Below are positions 42,858 through 50,702 of a stretch of DNA of 64,000 bases, piece after piece. Made by a program: the position numbers and the translations under genes. The DNA is from Clostridia bacterium (GTDB taxonomy: Bacteria > Bacillota > Clostridia > Christensenellales > Borkfalkiaceae). A model generated the notes under the pieces. It saw only the letters and a list, made by a program, of their open reading frames with translations, did not search any database and was not told the DNA's origin. The stretch lies in contig JAFXHX010000002.1 in assembly GCA_017536205.1 (NCBI GenBank), positions 1 to 64,000 on the forward strand. The letters are read 5' to 3'. The first letter of the stretch is position 1; each line of letters opens with the position of its first letter.

Positions 42858-43244
42858 CTAATAGCTGTTAAAGAAGTCTTCAATAAACTCGTTAACTTCT
42901 TTGTAATTTTTAAAACTAGTAACGCCAGCGTGACATTCTGTTATTTCAATAACCTGGAAACAACGTTCGCTCGTTCGGGTTATTGCTAGCGTGAAAAGTA
43001 GTTTTCTTTCGTTAATGTGCGGAATTAACTCAAACGTTCCACACGGCGTTTCTTCAATTTCAAGCTTCGTTCTAAACGGTTGATAGCGTTTAGTATTGTT
43101 GTAAACGAACAGTTCAACGTTCGTTTTTTTAGCGTTCCAAACGTTTATTTTTACGCTACCGTCTTCAAGCGCTTTCGCATCAACGTTATATTCACTTGAA
43201 TAAGGTATATTTAAACGGTCAATATCAACTTTGTAGGTTACCAC
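42858..43244 (-). CDS. Prophage hypothetical protein (128 aa)
   Basis: The soluble 128-residue protein is probably beta-rich (alternating hydrophobic pattern such as SVKINVWNAKKTNVELFVY) with three Cys. It overlaps the previous gene by 7 bp. It lies in the early part of the leftward unit where filamentous phages encode replication and single-strand-binding proteins. I do not recognise it, and a role in ssDNA binding is only a possibility. Confidence 0.6.
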   Translation of the reverse strand: MVTYKVDIDRLNIPYSSEYNVDAKALEDGSVKINVWNAKKTNVELFVYNNTKRYQPFRTKLEIEETPCGTFELIPHINERKLLFTLAITRTSERCFQVIEITECHAGVTSFKNYKEVNEFIEDFFNSY

Positions 43245-43579
43245 GTGCTTTGCTCCTTAATCTTTTGGCGGGCTCGTGGATTAGAATACGAATTGATAAA
43301 ACGTTTAATAAACGTGCTATCTTCATACGCTAGCGACGTTGGTTCGCCGTTGGGCTTTCCCCCGGTTATAAGCACGTTGCCGTAAAAGTGCATTCCAAAC
43401 AACGTAAAGTTCGGCGGTTCTACACTAGGCTCGGCAATAAAGTGTATCTGCATTTTTAAATAGCCGATATGAATTGACCCGGTTACAACTTCGCCGAAGT
43501 AGTCTTTGAAAAAGTCTGGCGTGAAGTCTATATTAGTTTCTTCAATTTTTTCGCCGGGGCGAATTAAAAGTGCGTTCAT
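43238..43579 (-). CDS. Prophage protein, DUF3846-like
   Basis: The 113-residue protein opens MNALLIRPGEKIEE and has a later NGEPTSLAYED segment. This beginning and the NG.P. pattern recall DUF3846, a family found in Firmicutes mobile elements with no known function. It is coupled to both neighbours by overlaps of 4 and 7 bp. Confidence 0.55.
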   Translation of the reverse strand: MNALLIRPGEKIEETNIDFTPDFFKDYFGEVVTGSIHIGYLKMQIHFIAEPSVEPPNFTLFGMHFYGNVLITGGKPNGEPTSLAYEDSTFIKRFINSYSNPRARQKIKEQSTW

Positions 43580-43929
43580 TTACGTTCCCCCTTTTTTTGC
43601 TTAAAAAAGAGTTCAACTTTTATACCTGCAATAGCTAAATGTTTAGCTATAGTAAGAGATGCGTGGAAGGCAACGTTAAGTTTAGCTTTTACAATATGTC
43701 CGTAACAGTTAGAAAAGCCTTTAACTAAACCTAAACAGCGTTTTAAATGCGTTTCATCGTGAAAAAAGCCTTGCACGTTATAAACTTTTTTGTCGCAGTC
43801 TTCTTTCCACTCGTGGCACATTACGCAGAGAACGTTCCCGGTATATAAGTTAACGTTGTAGTTTTTGCCGTCGGCTCCTTTGAAAGTAGCCTTTCCTATT
43901 TTGTCTTTCCAGTTCCAAGTTACTGCCAT
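43576..43929 (-). CDS. Prophage hypothetical protein (117 aa), Cys-containing
   Basis: The 117-residue basic protein has CVMCHEWKEDC (about residues 35-45), a possible metal site with later Cys and His. It has no signal and no membrane helix. Function is unknown. It sits second in the leftward early unit. Confidence 0.58.
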   Translation of the reverse strand: MAVTWNWKDKIGKATFKGADGKNYNVNLYTGNVLCVMCHEWKEDCDKKVYNVQGFFHDETHLKRCLGLVKGFSNCYGHIVKAKLNVAFHASLTIAKHLAIAGIKVELFFKQKKGERK

Positions 43930-43941
43930 AGCGCCACCGCC

Positions 43942-44376
43942 TTAAAGGTTAGTTGGTTCGTTAACGGCGCTGTCTTCGCCGTTAACGTCGCAACCGTTTT
44001 GTGTAGTTTTATTTTTTAAGGAGGTATCAGGACAGCCTACTTGTTCTTCTAGTTCTTCAACACAGCTAATAATATTATTTAGCGCTTCAAGATAGTTTGT
44101 TAAAAACAAAAGGTCATAAACTAATTTTTTAAGGGCGTCAGAAACAATCTTAGTTTTAGTTCTTTTTAAAACTTTTGAACGGCGCACCATTTCAACAATT
44201 TTTACGTTTGTAGCAAAACGTTTAGCAATAGTTACTTCTTTAATGTTTGTTGCTTCGATGTTTAATTGTTTGTATTCTTTTTTGAAAAAAACTTTAAATT
44301 CGTTTGAGTCTTTTTCAATATCTTCAATAAACTCTTCAAATGTTTGGCTGGGGTTCTTCTTTTCTGTGTTTTTCAT
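43942..44376 (-). CDS. First leftward prophage gene, helical protein (144 aa)
   Basis: The start at 44376 follows AGGAAGG. The protein is charged and helical with a heptad-like stretch in its second half (LVYDLLFLTNYLEALNNIIS), and ends in a low-complexity polar tail. It is the first gene from the operator-controlled promoter at 44433-44461, so it is an early gene. Function is unknown. Confidence 0.62.
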   Translation of the reverse strand: MKNTEKKNPSQTFEEFIEDIEKDSNEFKVFFKKEYKQLNIEATNIKEVTIAKRFATNVKIVEMVRRSKVLKRTKTKIVSDALKKLVYDLLFLTNYLEALNNIISCVEELEEQVGCPDTSLKNKTTQNGCDVNGEDSAVNEPTNL

Positions 44377-44407
44377 AGTTTTAATTTCCTTCCTTGTGTT
44401 TTTTAAT

Positions 44408-44486
44408 ATACGCAAACCGTATATTTGTAAAAATAATAGCATACGGAAAGCGTATTGTCAATGCTTTTTATACAAAAAGCGTGTAT
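44408..44486. promoter_or_regulatory. Prophage control region: three operators and early promoter
   Basis: ATACG-N5-CGTAT occurs at 44408-44422 and 44441-44455, 33 bp apart, and a degenerate copy, ATACA-N7-TGTAT, at 44470-44486. Leftward, TTGACA (44461-44456), a 17-bp spacer and TATTAT (44438-44433) form a promoter whose spacer contains the middle operator. A repressor bound there silences the leftward genes, like the lambda or P22 switch in principle. Confidence 0.75.
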
Positions 44487-44510
44487 ATTTTTTACAAAAG
44501 GGGGTTTAAT

Positions 44511-44864
44511 ATGCAATTTCCATATATTTTCAAGTTACTTTTAACCGAAAAAGGCGAAACACAATCAAGCGTTGCCAATTATTTAGGAACAACACAAGCA
44601 ACAATTAGTCGTTGGGTTTGTGGACAAAACGAACCAGATTTAACAATTTTAACAAAACTTGCAGACTTCTTCGACGTTTCAACCGATTATTTGCTAGGGC
44701 GTGAAGACGACTTCGGCAACGTTGCAACGTCTAGCGTAACGTTAACGGCGCAGGAGCAACGCATTTTAACCGTTTATCGCGCTCTGAGCGAACGCGACAA
44801 GCGAACGGTTGAAAGCCTTTTTGAAACGTTAAGCCCAACGGGTATAAACGACGTTAGGGTGTAG
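44511..44864 (+). CDS. Prophage XRE (CI-like) repressor
   Basis: The 117-residue protein starts at 44511 behind GGGGG. Its HTH domain (residues about 3-66; QSSVANYLGTTQATISRW, then FFDVSTDYLLG) is followed by a short helical tail (RALSERDKRTVESLFETL) probably for dimerisation. The divergent position to the early leftward genes, with palindromic operators between, marks it as the lysogeny repressor. No RecA-type self-cleavage domain is present, so induction must work differently. Confidence 0.82.
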   Translation: MQFPYIFKLLLTEKGETQSSVANYLGTTQATISRWVCGQNEPDLTILTKLADFFDVSTDYLLGREDDFGNVATSSVTLTAQEQRILTVYRALSERDKRTVESLFETLSPTGINDVRV

Positions 44865-44877
44865 GTATTGTTTTTGT

Positions 44878-44901
44878 AAAAAATCTTCGGCAAGATTTTT
44901 T
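44878..44901 (+). terminator. Terminator after the prophage repressor
   Basis: AAAAAATCTT pairs with AAGATTTTTT around CGGC. Confidence 0.8.
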
Positions 44902-44951
44902 AAGCCTTGTAATAAGATAAAACGTTCTTTCTAGCGTATAATTTAAGCATT

Positions 44952-46163
44952 ATGCGAAACGTTTACGAAGAACTTGAAAAACTTGCTAAAGAACTCGGCG
45001 CAATGTCGTCTAGAGTTTTAGAGATTACAATGAAAGTTAATTCCTTGCTTACCGAGCACGACGAATATAAAAGTTCGTTCAAGGTAATACAAGGCGGAGC
45101 GGGTAAAAATAAGGCTGAAATGTTAGATAAGACAAAGGAGGCAACTATTTTTACTTTAAAAGACGGCAAAGTCCGTAACAACCACGGAAGCGTTTGTATA
45201 CGCTTTCGCAAACTAGGTTTTGAAAAATCATTTACCGCAAAAACGCTTGCAGGAGCGCAAGCGAAGTTTAAGACGTTTTTGAAAGAATTAAACGCGACGT
45301 ATAAAAACGGCGCAATAAAAAAAGCGCCCACGTTGACGGTGGGCGAGTGGGCTATTACGTATTTAGAGAAGTTTAAAAGTGTTACGTTGTGCGAAAAAGC
45401 CGTTTACCATATAACCGGCATTTGCAAACGTTACGTTGTTAAAGAACTTGGCGACAAGGAATTAAAAACTTTAACTGCGCTTGAACTTCAAGACTTTTTT
45501 AATAAAATCGTGGCTTCTGGCAAAACCAGAACTGCCGAAGACTTAAAAACGTTTTTAAACGGTATGCTAGAAAAGGCAGTTGCTTTAAACTACGTTACAA
45601 GAAACGTGATGCACGCCGTCGTTGTGCCGAAACACTACCGAAAACACGGAACGGCGTTAAGCCAGGAAGAAGAACGGGCGTTCGTTCAGAGCGTAAAAGG
45701 CGACCATTACGAACTTGTTTTACTGTTTTGTCTTTATTCCGGGGCAAGAATAAGCGAAGCGTTACGGTTTAACGTTAGCGACGTAGATTTTAAGCGCAAC
45801 GTTATGCTTATACATACCACGAAGCAAAAGGACCGGGTTAACGCAAAACCGCGTGAAGTTCCCATTTTTCCAAAATTAAAGCCGGTGTTAGAACGTGCGC
45901 TGGCGCTTGGGGAACACCAACCGTTTAAGTTAATGGCAAACAAAGCCGGGCAACGTTTCAAAAGTTACTGCCCGGAGCACCACTTGCACGAACTTCGGCA
46001 CACTTTCACAACTCGGTGCCGTGAAAGCGGAATAAGCGAAGATTTAACGTCTTTGTGGACTGGGCACGTCGTACACGGTAGCACGACGGCAACCGTTTAC
46101 ACGCATTTTAGTTATGAGTTTCAGCAAAAGCAAGCATTATTGCTTGCTTATAACGAGTTTTAA
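44952..46163 (+). CDS. int: Tyrosine site-specific integrase
   Basis: The 403-residue recombinase has an N-terminal helical start, an AP2-like arm-binding part (NHGSVCIRFRKLGFEKSFTAK), a SAM-like core-binding domain (about 130-225), and the catalytic domain with R266 (SGARISEAL), H346-x2-R349 (HELRH), H372 (WTGH) and Y383 (VYTHF). All key residues are present, so it should be active. It points at the tRNA-Leu gene and ends about 100 bp from it, the standard place for an integrase of a tRNA-integrating element. No SD is visible before the ATG. Confidence 0.93.
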   Translation: MRNVYEELEKLAKELGAMSSRVLEITMKVNSLLTEHDEYKSSFKVIQGGAGKNKAEMLDKTKEATIFTLKDGKVRNNHGSVCIRFRKLGFEKSFTAKTLAGAQAKFKTFLKELNATYKNGAIKKAPTLTVGEWAITYLEKFKSVTLCEKAVYHITGICKRYVVKELGDKELKTLTALELQDFFNKIVASGKTRTAEDLKTFLNGMLEKAVALNYVTRNVMHAVVVPKHYRKHGTALSQEEERAFVQSVKGDHYELVLLFCLYSGARISEALRFNVSDVDFKRNVMLIHTTKQKDRVNAKPREVPIFPKLKPVLERALALGEHQPFKLMANKAGQRFKSYCPEHHLHELRHTFTTRCRESGISEDLTSLWTGHVVHGSTTATVYTHFSYEFQQKQALLLAYNEF

Positions 46164-46263
46164 CCCGTTTTTTAACCCATTTTTTTTGGTTTAAGTGCAG
46201 TTTTAAGCGCCAAAAAGGCAAAAAAAGGCATAAAAAAAGCCGTTTTGACCCGCAAAACAGCCC

Positions 46264-46292
46264 TTTTTGGTGCGGATGACAGGACTTGAACC
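46264..46292. repeat. Prophage att repeat, tRNA copy
   Basis: This is identical over 29 bp to 36027-36055, overlapping the 3' end of tRNA-Leu(AAG), which remains intact. Confidence 0.92.
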
Positions 46293-46354
46293 TGCACGAA
46301 GTAGCCTTCATAAGATCCTTAGTCTTATGCGTCTGCCAGTTCCGCCACATCCGC
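46268..46354 (-). tRNA. tRNA-Leu (anticodon AAG)
   Basis: The cloverleaf closes with acceptor GCGGATG/CATCCGC, D-stem GCG/CGC, anticodon stem TAAGA/TCTTA with loop CTAAGGA, a long variable arm and T-loop GTTCAAGTCC. CCA is encoded. Anticodon AAG reads CUN codons beginning with CUU. It is the integration target of the prophage. Confidence 0.93.
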
Positions 46355-46442
46355 ACGCTTATTAAAGCATATGTATTTTATCACAATCTTTTTAAAAGAG
46401 CAAACGATTTTAACGCATTTTTTAAAAAAATTATTTTTTATT

Positions 46443-46467
46443 AAAAAGCCACCAAAACGGTGGCTTA
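46443..46467 (-). terminator. Terminator of the crp-vanW unit
   Basis: Read leftward, AAGCCACC pairs with GGTGGCTT and is followed by TTTTT. Confidence 0.75.
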
Positions 46468-46469
46468 TT

Positions 46470-47099
46470 TTATATAAGTTGTTTGATTTTTTGCTTTTTA
46501 GAAGTTTTAATTTGCTCTTCTTGTTTACGTTTTAGCATTTCGCCCCTAAAATCGTAAGTAGAAACAACGCTTTGTTTTTTAACGCTATATGATAAAACGT
46601 AATTTTTAAAGCCCATTTCAACAAGCGTTTCAAGCGCGTCTACAACAAAGTCAACGTGGCTATAAAGTGTTTCAACCTTACCGTCTGGTTTAGTATAAAC
46701 AACGTCGAAATTGCCGTAATAAATATTTTCGGGCTTAACGCTTTTCATATCTTCTAAAAGTTTTTTATTTTCGCTATCAAGTTTGCTTGAAGGAAGTTCG
46801 ATAATAACTTTAACGGTTTTTATATCGCTAAACTTAACAGTTTTAGAAAACACGGTAACGTCTTTATCGGTAATTGTAACTAGTGGCTTGCTATGAACGG
46901 GGTAAGACTTAAAAGTTGCAGGAATTGTAAAAATGGGCATAAGCGCGCAAATGCCAAAAACACTTGCAAACATATAATCTTTACTAGCAATAAACACCGT
47001 TGCCATACCAACTGTTAAAAATATAAGCAAAATGCTCATTGTAAGCGCAGACGTGCGTTTTTTTCTATTATATTCTTTATTTGCGTAATAATTTTTCAT
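46470..47099 (-). CDS. Membrane protein with PH-like soluble part, unknown
   Basis: The 209-residue protein has two N-terminal membrane helices (about 18-37 and 43-62) and a soluble region (VTITDKDVTVFSKTVKFSDIKTV) that looks like a bacterial PH-type domain, ending in a basic tail. It follows vanW by 15 bp in the same direction. The function is unknown. Confidence 0.65.
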   Translation of the reverse strand: MKNYYANKEYNRKKRTSALTMSILLIFLTVGMATVFIASKDYMFASVFGICALMPIFTIPATFKSYPVHSKPLVTITDKDVTVFSKTVKFSDIKTVKVIIELPSSKLDSENKKLLEDMKSVKPENIYYGNFDVVYTKPDGKVETLYSHVDFVVDALETLVEMGFKNYVLSYSVKKQSVVSTYDFRGEMLKRKQEEQIKTSKKQKIKQLI

Positions 47100-47114
47100 A
47101 CCGTTATTTTATAG

Positions 47115-48272
47115 TTAAACGGCTAATTTGTCAATTAAATTATCGCCCGTAATTTCTTGCTCGCGCTTTTTAACGCCTATTTTAATTTTTCCTTGAACGC
47201 TTTTATAATTATCGGTGTGAAGTTTAACGCTTTTTATAACCTTTCCGTTAAGAAGCGTTTTTATATAGCCTTCGCTTTTAACTGCGTTTTTTGGCGTTTT
47301 TATAATTACAGTTTGCCCTTCAAAAAGTTCGCTATCAAAGGTGGTTTCGGGCGTGGGTGGTGGAGTTTCGCTTAAAATAACGTGCGAAAGTTCGTAACTA
47401 TAAACGGGTTTTAAACCGTAAATTGAAAAACAAACGCTATCGCCTTGGGTATAAGCCGAAATAAAAACCGTTCCACCAGAGTCGTTTAAAAACTTAAGGT
47501 CGCAAAACCTATCTAAAACCATTGCATCAAACGAAGGCTCTACGTAGGTGGGAAGTAGTGTGTGCGCATGCCTTTCGGTAGTTTTAAGCCCCGAAAGTAG
47601 CGCACAGTTATAAAGCGTTGTAGAAACTTGGCAAACGCCACCACCAACTCCGTTAACGTATTCGCCGTTTTCAATAACCACGGCGTTTTTAAACCCGTTT
47701 TGCTCGGTGCGCTCGCCAACTATTTGGTTAAATGAAAACGCTTGCCCGCTACTTAATATAGTGCCGTTAATTTTACTTGTTGCAAGTTTAATATTATGCT
47801 TTCTGTTTTCGCTAGAAAGAGTATAATCGGTTTTAAATGTGGCTCGCAAAAACGAGCACTTTTCTAGGTCTTTTTTAGTGGTTTCGGGTGGTATTTTAAT
47901 AAACTCTGCACAAGCGTTAAGGTTTCCGCCGTTTAGCGCAAAGTCTATATCTTTTTTAAGTTTTTGCTTGTCTATACCATAGCCGTTTTTTTCGCTAGTG
48001 TAAGTAAACTGTGGCGATACGCCACCCTTAAAACTAACGGTAGCGTTAACGGGTGGGGTTAGGGTATCATAATATATTCCGTCAATAACCCCGTCAATAC
48101 ACTTAAGGTAATAACGCCCCTTGTAAACGCCGATTTCTTCGCCGTAAAACTCAAAAACCTTGCCGTTTGCGTTTACGGTTAGCGAAAGTTCTAAAGCGCT
48201 TGCTTTAATATTAAAAAAAGCGATTGCCGTAAAAGCAATCGCTAATATAGTTAAAGTTTTAATCGCCTTCAC
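47115..48272 (-). CDS. VanW-family protein
   Basis: The 385-residue protein has a signal peptide (1 to about 26, FNIKASA) and the VanW core: SFNQIVGERTEQNGFKNAV, GGGVCQVSTTLYNCAL (conserved Cys) and HAHTLLPTYVEPSFDAMV. A C-terminal G5-like or beta tail follows. VanW is found in some vancomycin-resistance clusters and many other Firmicutes; its activity is not established, and no other van gene is here. The start is GTG. It is extracellular or membrane-attached. Confidence 0.88.
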   Translation of the reverse strand: MKAIKTLTILAIAFTAIAFFNIKASALELSLTVNANGKVFEFYGEEIGVYKGRYYLKCIDGVIDGIYYDTLTPPVNATVSFKGGVSPQFTYTSEKNGYGIDKQKLKKDIDFALNGGNLNACAEFIKIPPETTKKDLEKCSFLRATFKTDYTLSSENRKHNIKLATSKINGTILSSGQAFSFNQIVGERTEQNGFKNAVVIENGEYVNGVGGGVCQVSTTLYNCALLSGLKTTERHAHTLLPTYVEPSFDAMVLDRFCDLKFLNDSGGTVFISAYTQGDSVCFSIYGLKPVYSYELSHVILSETPPPTPETTFDSELFEGQTVIIKTPKNAVKSEGYIKTLLNGKVIKSVKLHTDNYKSVQGKIKIGVKKREQEITGDNLIDKLAV

Positions 48273-48296
48273 AAAAGTAGTATGACAAAATTATTA

Positions 48297-48956
48297 TTAA
48301 ATATACTCTTTAGAAAGAACGTTAAAGTTGCGCTTATTAACTTTCAAAATGCCTTGTTCGTTAAGTTTTTTAAGTTCGCGCATCATTGCCGAACGGTCAA
48401 CACACAAGTACTCTGCAAACTGCGTAAGCGACATAGGAAGGTCAAAACTAGGCGTTCCAAGCGTTTTAACGGTTATAGAAACGTAAGAAAGTATTTTATC
48501 GCGAATAGTTTTGTTAGAAAGTATTTCAACACGTTGCGAAAGCAGTTTAGACTTGGTTATTACAATATTTACTAGGTTTGATACGAAAATAGAGTGGTAA
48601 CTGCACGCGTTTTTGCAACGTTTAAACACGGCGCCGTAATCGAAAAAGGTTACGGTTGTGGGCTCGGTTGCGTAAACGCCTATAAAGTTAGCGTCGGTGG
48701 CGGTGTAGGCAAAAAGGTCTGAAAAAACGCTAAACTTATTAAGTTGTTCTAAAATTGTAGAGTTGCCGTTACGGTCAATTTTTCTAATTTCGCCTTTGCC
48801 TTGCGAAATCATACCCAAAACGCCGTTTTCACTGTTATAAGAACATATTTCGGCACCCGCATCAAACTTAACTTCACGAGCAAATAAACAATTATAAAGT
48901 TTTTTTCTATCTGCATCGCTAATGCCTACAAATAGCGGAGAGTTAGCATTTTTCAT
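48297..48956 (-). CDS. Crp/Fnr-family transcription regulator
   Basis: The start at 48956 has AGGTG 6 bp upstream. The 219-residue protein has a cyclic-nucleotide-like sensor fold (about 1-115) and a Crp-type winged helix near the end (MSLTQFAEYLCVDRSAMMRE). The Cys residues do not form the usual Fnr cluster pattern clearly. It heads a probable unit with vanW. A 22-bp palindrome upstream may be its own operator. Confidence 0.87.
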   Translation of the reverse strand: MKNANSPLFVGISDADRKKLYNCLFAREVKFDAGAEICSYNSENGVLGMISQGKGEIRKIDRNGNSTILEQLNKFSVFSDLFAYTATDANFIGVYATEPTTVTFFDYGAVFKRCKNACSYHSIFVSNLVNIVITKSKLLSQRVEILSNKTIRDKILSYVSITVKTLGTPSFDLPMSLTQFAEYLCVDRSAMMRELKKLNEQGILKVNKRNFNVLSKEYI

Positions 48957-48990
48957 AATGAACACCTAAAATTGTGGTTTTGGCAACACT

Positions 48991-49012
48991 TTGTGTAATT
49001 ATGGTAACACAA
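48991..49012. promoter_or_regulatory. Crp/Fnr-like operator
   Basis: TTGTGT-N10-ACACAA lies 35 bp before the crp/fnr-like start codon and resembles TGTGA-N6-TCACA sites in spacing. Autoregulation is likely. Confidence 0.55.
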
Positions 49013-49057
49013 TAAATTAAACTTGTAAATAGATAATAATAAAAAAATAGTAAAAAT

Positions 49058-49093
49058 AAAAAGCGGACTTTATTAATAAAAGCCCGCTTTTTT
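49058..49093 (-). terminator. Terminator behind the truncated tRNA-Arg copy
   Basis: Read leftward, AAAAGCGG-C/A-CTTT type stem (AAAAAGCGG...CCGCTTTTTT) with one mismatch and a T-run. It is probably the original terminator of the tRNA-Arg gene. Confidence 0.7.
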
Positions 49094-49133
49094 GGCGCGC
49101 CGTAAGAGATTCGAACTCCTGACCTTTGGTTCC
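49089..49133 (-). pseudogene. Truncated 3' copy of tRNA-Arg (att-like repeat)
   Basis: These 45 bp are identical to 49331-49375 and cover CCA to the anticodon loop of tRNA-Arg(ACG). The 5' half is missing. It is the scar expected from integration at a tRNA anticodon-loop/3' end followed by loss of the element interior. Confidence 0.85.
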
Positions 49134-49330
49134 ACGTCGCAACTCACCAAATAAATATGGTATTACCACGAGTGGTAACACCAAACAGAAATGGTGGTTG
49201 CTCCTTTTTCCCAAAAATCTTTTGCAAACAAAATATTTTTGGGAGCCCTAATAAAATATTGGTCTACGTCTTACAAAGGTCATAACTCTTACAACAAGCA
49301 AAAAGCCACAAGGCGTATATACCTTATGGC
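49134..49330. other. Small remnant between the tRNA-Arg repeats
   Basis: No gene is credible. Contents: TTACCAC-GA-GTGGTAA (49163-49178), a hairpin CCCAAAAAT/ATTTTTGGG (49210-49243), and an inverted degenerate piece of tRNA-Arg at 49259-49292 (TTGGTCTACG, CAAAGGTCA, CTCTTAC in tRNA order on the plus strand). A terminator hairpin, AAAAAGCCA/TGGCTTTTT, lies at 49300-49335. Confidence 0.6.
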
Positions 49331-49335
49331 TTTTT
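49300..49335 (-). terminator. Terminator of the intact tRNA-Arg
   Basis: Read leftward from the CCA end, AAAAAGCCA pairs with TGGCTTTTT and AAGG with CCTT; T-run follows. Confidence 0.75.
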
Positions 49336-49411
49336 GGCGCGCCGTAAGAGATTCGAACTCCTGACCTTTGGTTCCGTAGACCAACGCTCTATCCAGCTGA
49401 GCTAACGGCGC
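49335..49411 (-). tRNA. tRNA-Arg (anticodon ACG)
   Basis: Acceptor GCGCCGT/ACGGCGC, D-arm AGCTCAGCTGGATAGAGC, anticodon stem TTGGT/ACCAA with loop CTACGGA, T-arm GTTCGAATC, discriminator G and encoded CCA all fit. ACG reads CGN codons after inosine formation. Confidence 0.95.
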
Positions 49412-49552
49412 ACTTGCTATTTAATTGCTTAAAGCCTAATCATTATATAATAGATTACGTCAATTTGTCAAACAAAAAAGCCGATAGTTTTTTGTAATTT
49501 TATTTTTTTATTTTTATATAATAAATATAATGGAAATTATGTGGTGAAGCAT

Positions 49553-50638
49553 ATGTTAAAACGTTCGTGGGTTACCGTTAATTTAAGAAAAGTTAAACAA
49601 AACTATAAAGAGTTTAAAAAGTTAATTGCGCCTAGTCAAAAAATAATGGCGGTTGTTAAGGCAAACGCATATGGTCACGGCGATATAAAAGTTTCAGTAG
49701 CACTTGAAGAAATAGGGTGTAGTGATTTTGCCGTTTCTAACCTTAACGAAGCCGTGCGTTTAAGAAGGGGTGGCGTTAAGGGAAACGTTCTAATATTAGG
49801 CTATACGCCGATTAACGCCATTAAAACCGTTAAAAAATACAACCTTATTCAAACGATTATTTCTGCTGATTACCTAAATAAAATATTGCTTTTAGGTTAT
49901 AAAATTAGCGTTCAGTTTAAAATAGAAACTGGTATGAATAGGCTAGGGCTACCCCCTAATAATACAACTAAAAACTTAATAGAAAACGCCACTCAAAAAC
50001 TAAACGTAACGGGCATTTTTACCCACCTTTCTTGCGCAGACGAGAGCGATAAAACAGATTTTACTAGCAAGCAAATTCAAACGTTTAAAGAGTTTGCAAG
50101 TAGCCTAAAACACCTTAATTTTACATACGTTCACTATCTTAATTCGGCGGGCGCATTATTTTTTAGCGACGGGTTTTCAACCCACGTTAGGCTTGGCATT
50201 TCGCTTTACGGAATAAGCCCACGAAAAAATCACGCTTTACCATCTAGCGTTAAACCCGTGCTTGAGTGGAAGTCGGTTATAGTTATGCTTAAAACTATAA
50301 ATAAAGGCGAAAGTGTAAGTTACGGCGCAACGTTTAAAGCGACTAAAAAAACGGTGGTTGCAACCGTTTGCACGGGCTATGCCGACGGGTTTTCTCGCAC
50401 ACTATCAAACGGTGGGCTAGTTATTGTTAACGGAAAAAGGGCAAAGGTTATAGGCAGGGTTTGTATGGACCAGTTTATGATAGACGTTTCGCATATAAAA
50501 AACGTTAAAGTGGGCGATATAGTAACCATTGTAGGAAAAGACTTAACAGCGTGCGATATGGCAAAAAAACTTAAAACCATACCTTACGAAATACTTTGCC
50601 GAATAACTAGTAGAGTACATAGAAAATATATAAATTAA
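49553..50638 (+). CDS. alr: Alanine racemase
   Basis: The 361-residue PLP enzyme makes D-alanine for cell wall. MAVVKANAYGHG carries the PLP Lys, GYADGFSR and RVCMDQFMIDVSH contain other active-site residues including the second catalytic base region. The ATG at 49553 is chosen with GTGGTGA upstream; GTG codons at 49541 and 49544 in frame are alternatives. It is a single-gene unit preceded by AT-rich sequence with TATAAT-like boxes. Confidence 0.94.
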   Translation: MLKRSWVTVNLRKVKQNYKEFKKLIAPSQKIMAVVKANAYGHGDIKVSVALEEIGCSDFAVSNLNEAVRLRRGGVKGNVLILGYTPINAIKTVKKYNLIQTIISADYLNKILLLGYKISVQFKIETGMNRLGLPPNNTTKNLIENATQKLNVTGIFTHLSCADESDKTDFTSKQIQTFKEFASSLKHLNFTYVHYLNSAGALFFSDGFSTHVRLGISLYGISPRKNHALPSSVKPVLEWKSVIVMLKTINKGESVSYGATFKATKKTVVATVCTGYADGFSRTLSNGGLVIVNGKRAKVIGRVCMDQFMIDVSHIKNVKVGDIVTIVGKDLTACDMAKKLKTIPYEILCRITSRVHRKYIN

Positions 50639-50702
50639 AACGCTTTACAATAAAAATTATTCTTGGTATAATTATTTCATTATTTACTAATGGAGAAAAA
50701 TT

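Larger units (their letters stand above)
36027..46292. mobile_element. Inovirus-like prophage integrated in tRNA-Leu
   Basis: About 10.2 kb bounded by a perfect 29-bp direct repeat taken from the 3' end of tRNA-Leu(AAG). At the tRNA end it carries a tyrosine integrase and an XRE repressor reading rightward. The rest reads leftward: four small early proteins, a tiny coat-like protein followed by a terminator, a 92-aa membrane protein, two large secreted and anchored proteins, and a Zot/pI-like ATPase. A hairpin-rich gap, two winged-helix proteins, a 35-aa membrane protein and iteron-like repeats follow. There is no relaxase, conjugation apparatus, terminase, portal or tail gene. The order coat-terminator-surface proteins-ATPase parallels filamentous phages. 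Interpretation is inference from architecture. Confidence 0.72.

Noticed and set aside
36027..46292. Integrative conjugative element or plasmid as an explanation
   Set aside because: No relaxase, coupling protein, VirB4-like ATPase or partition genes; the small membrane proteins and Zot-like ATPase favour a phage. It remains the main alternative.
46108..46356. 82-codon minus-strand frame opening with MRMWRNWQTHKTKD
   Set aside because: It is a translation of tRNA-Leu and the integrase 3' end; such peptides are a known artefact over tRNA genes.
49017..49214. 65-codon minus-strand frame with RRGTKGQEFESLTARQ
   Set aside because: It reads through the truncated tRNA-Arg copy and a terminator; no SD.
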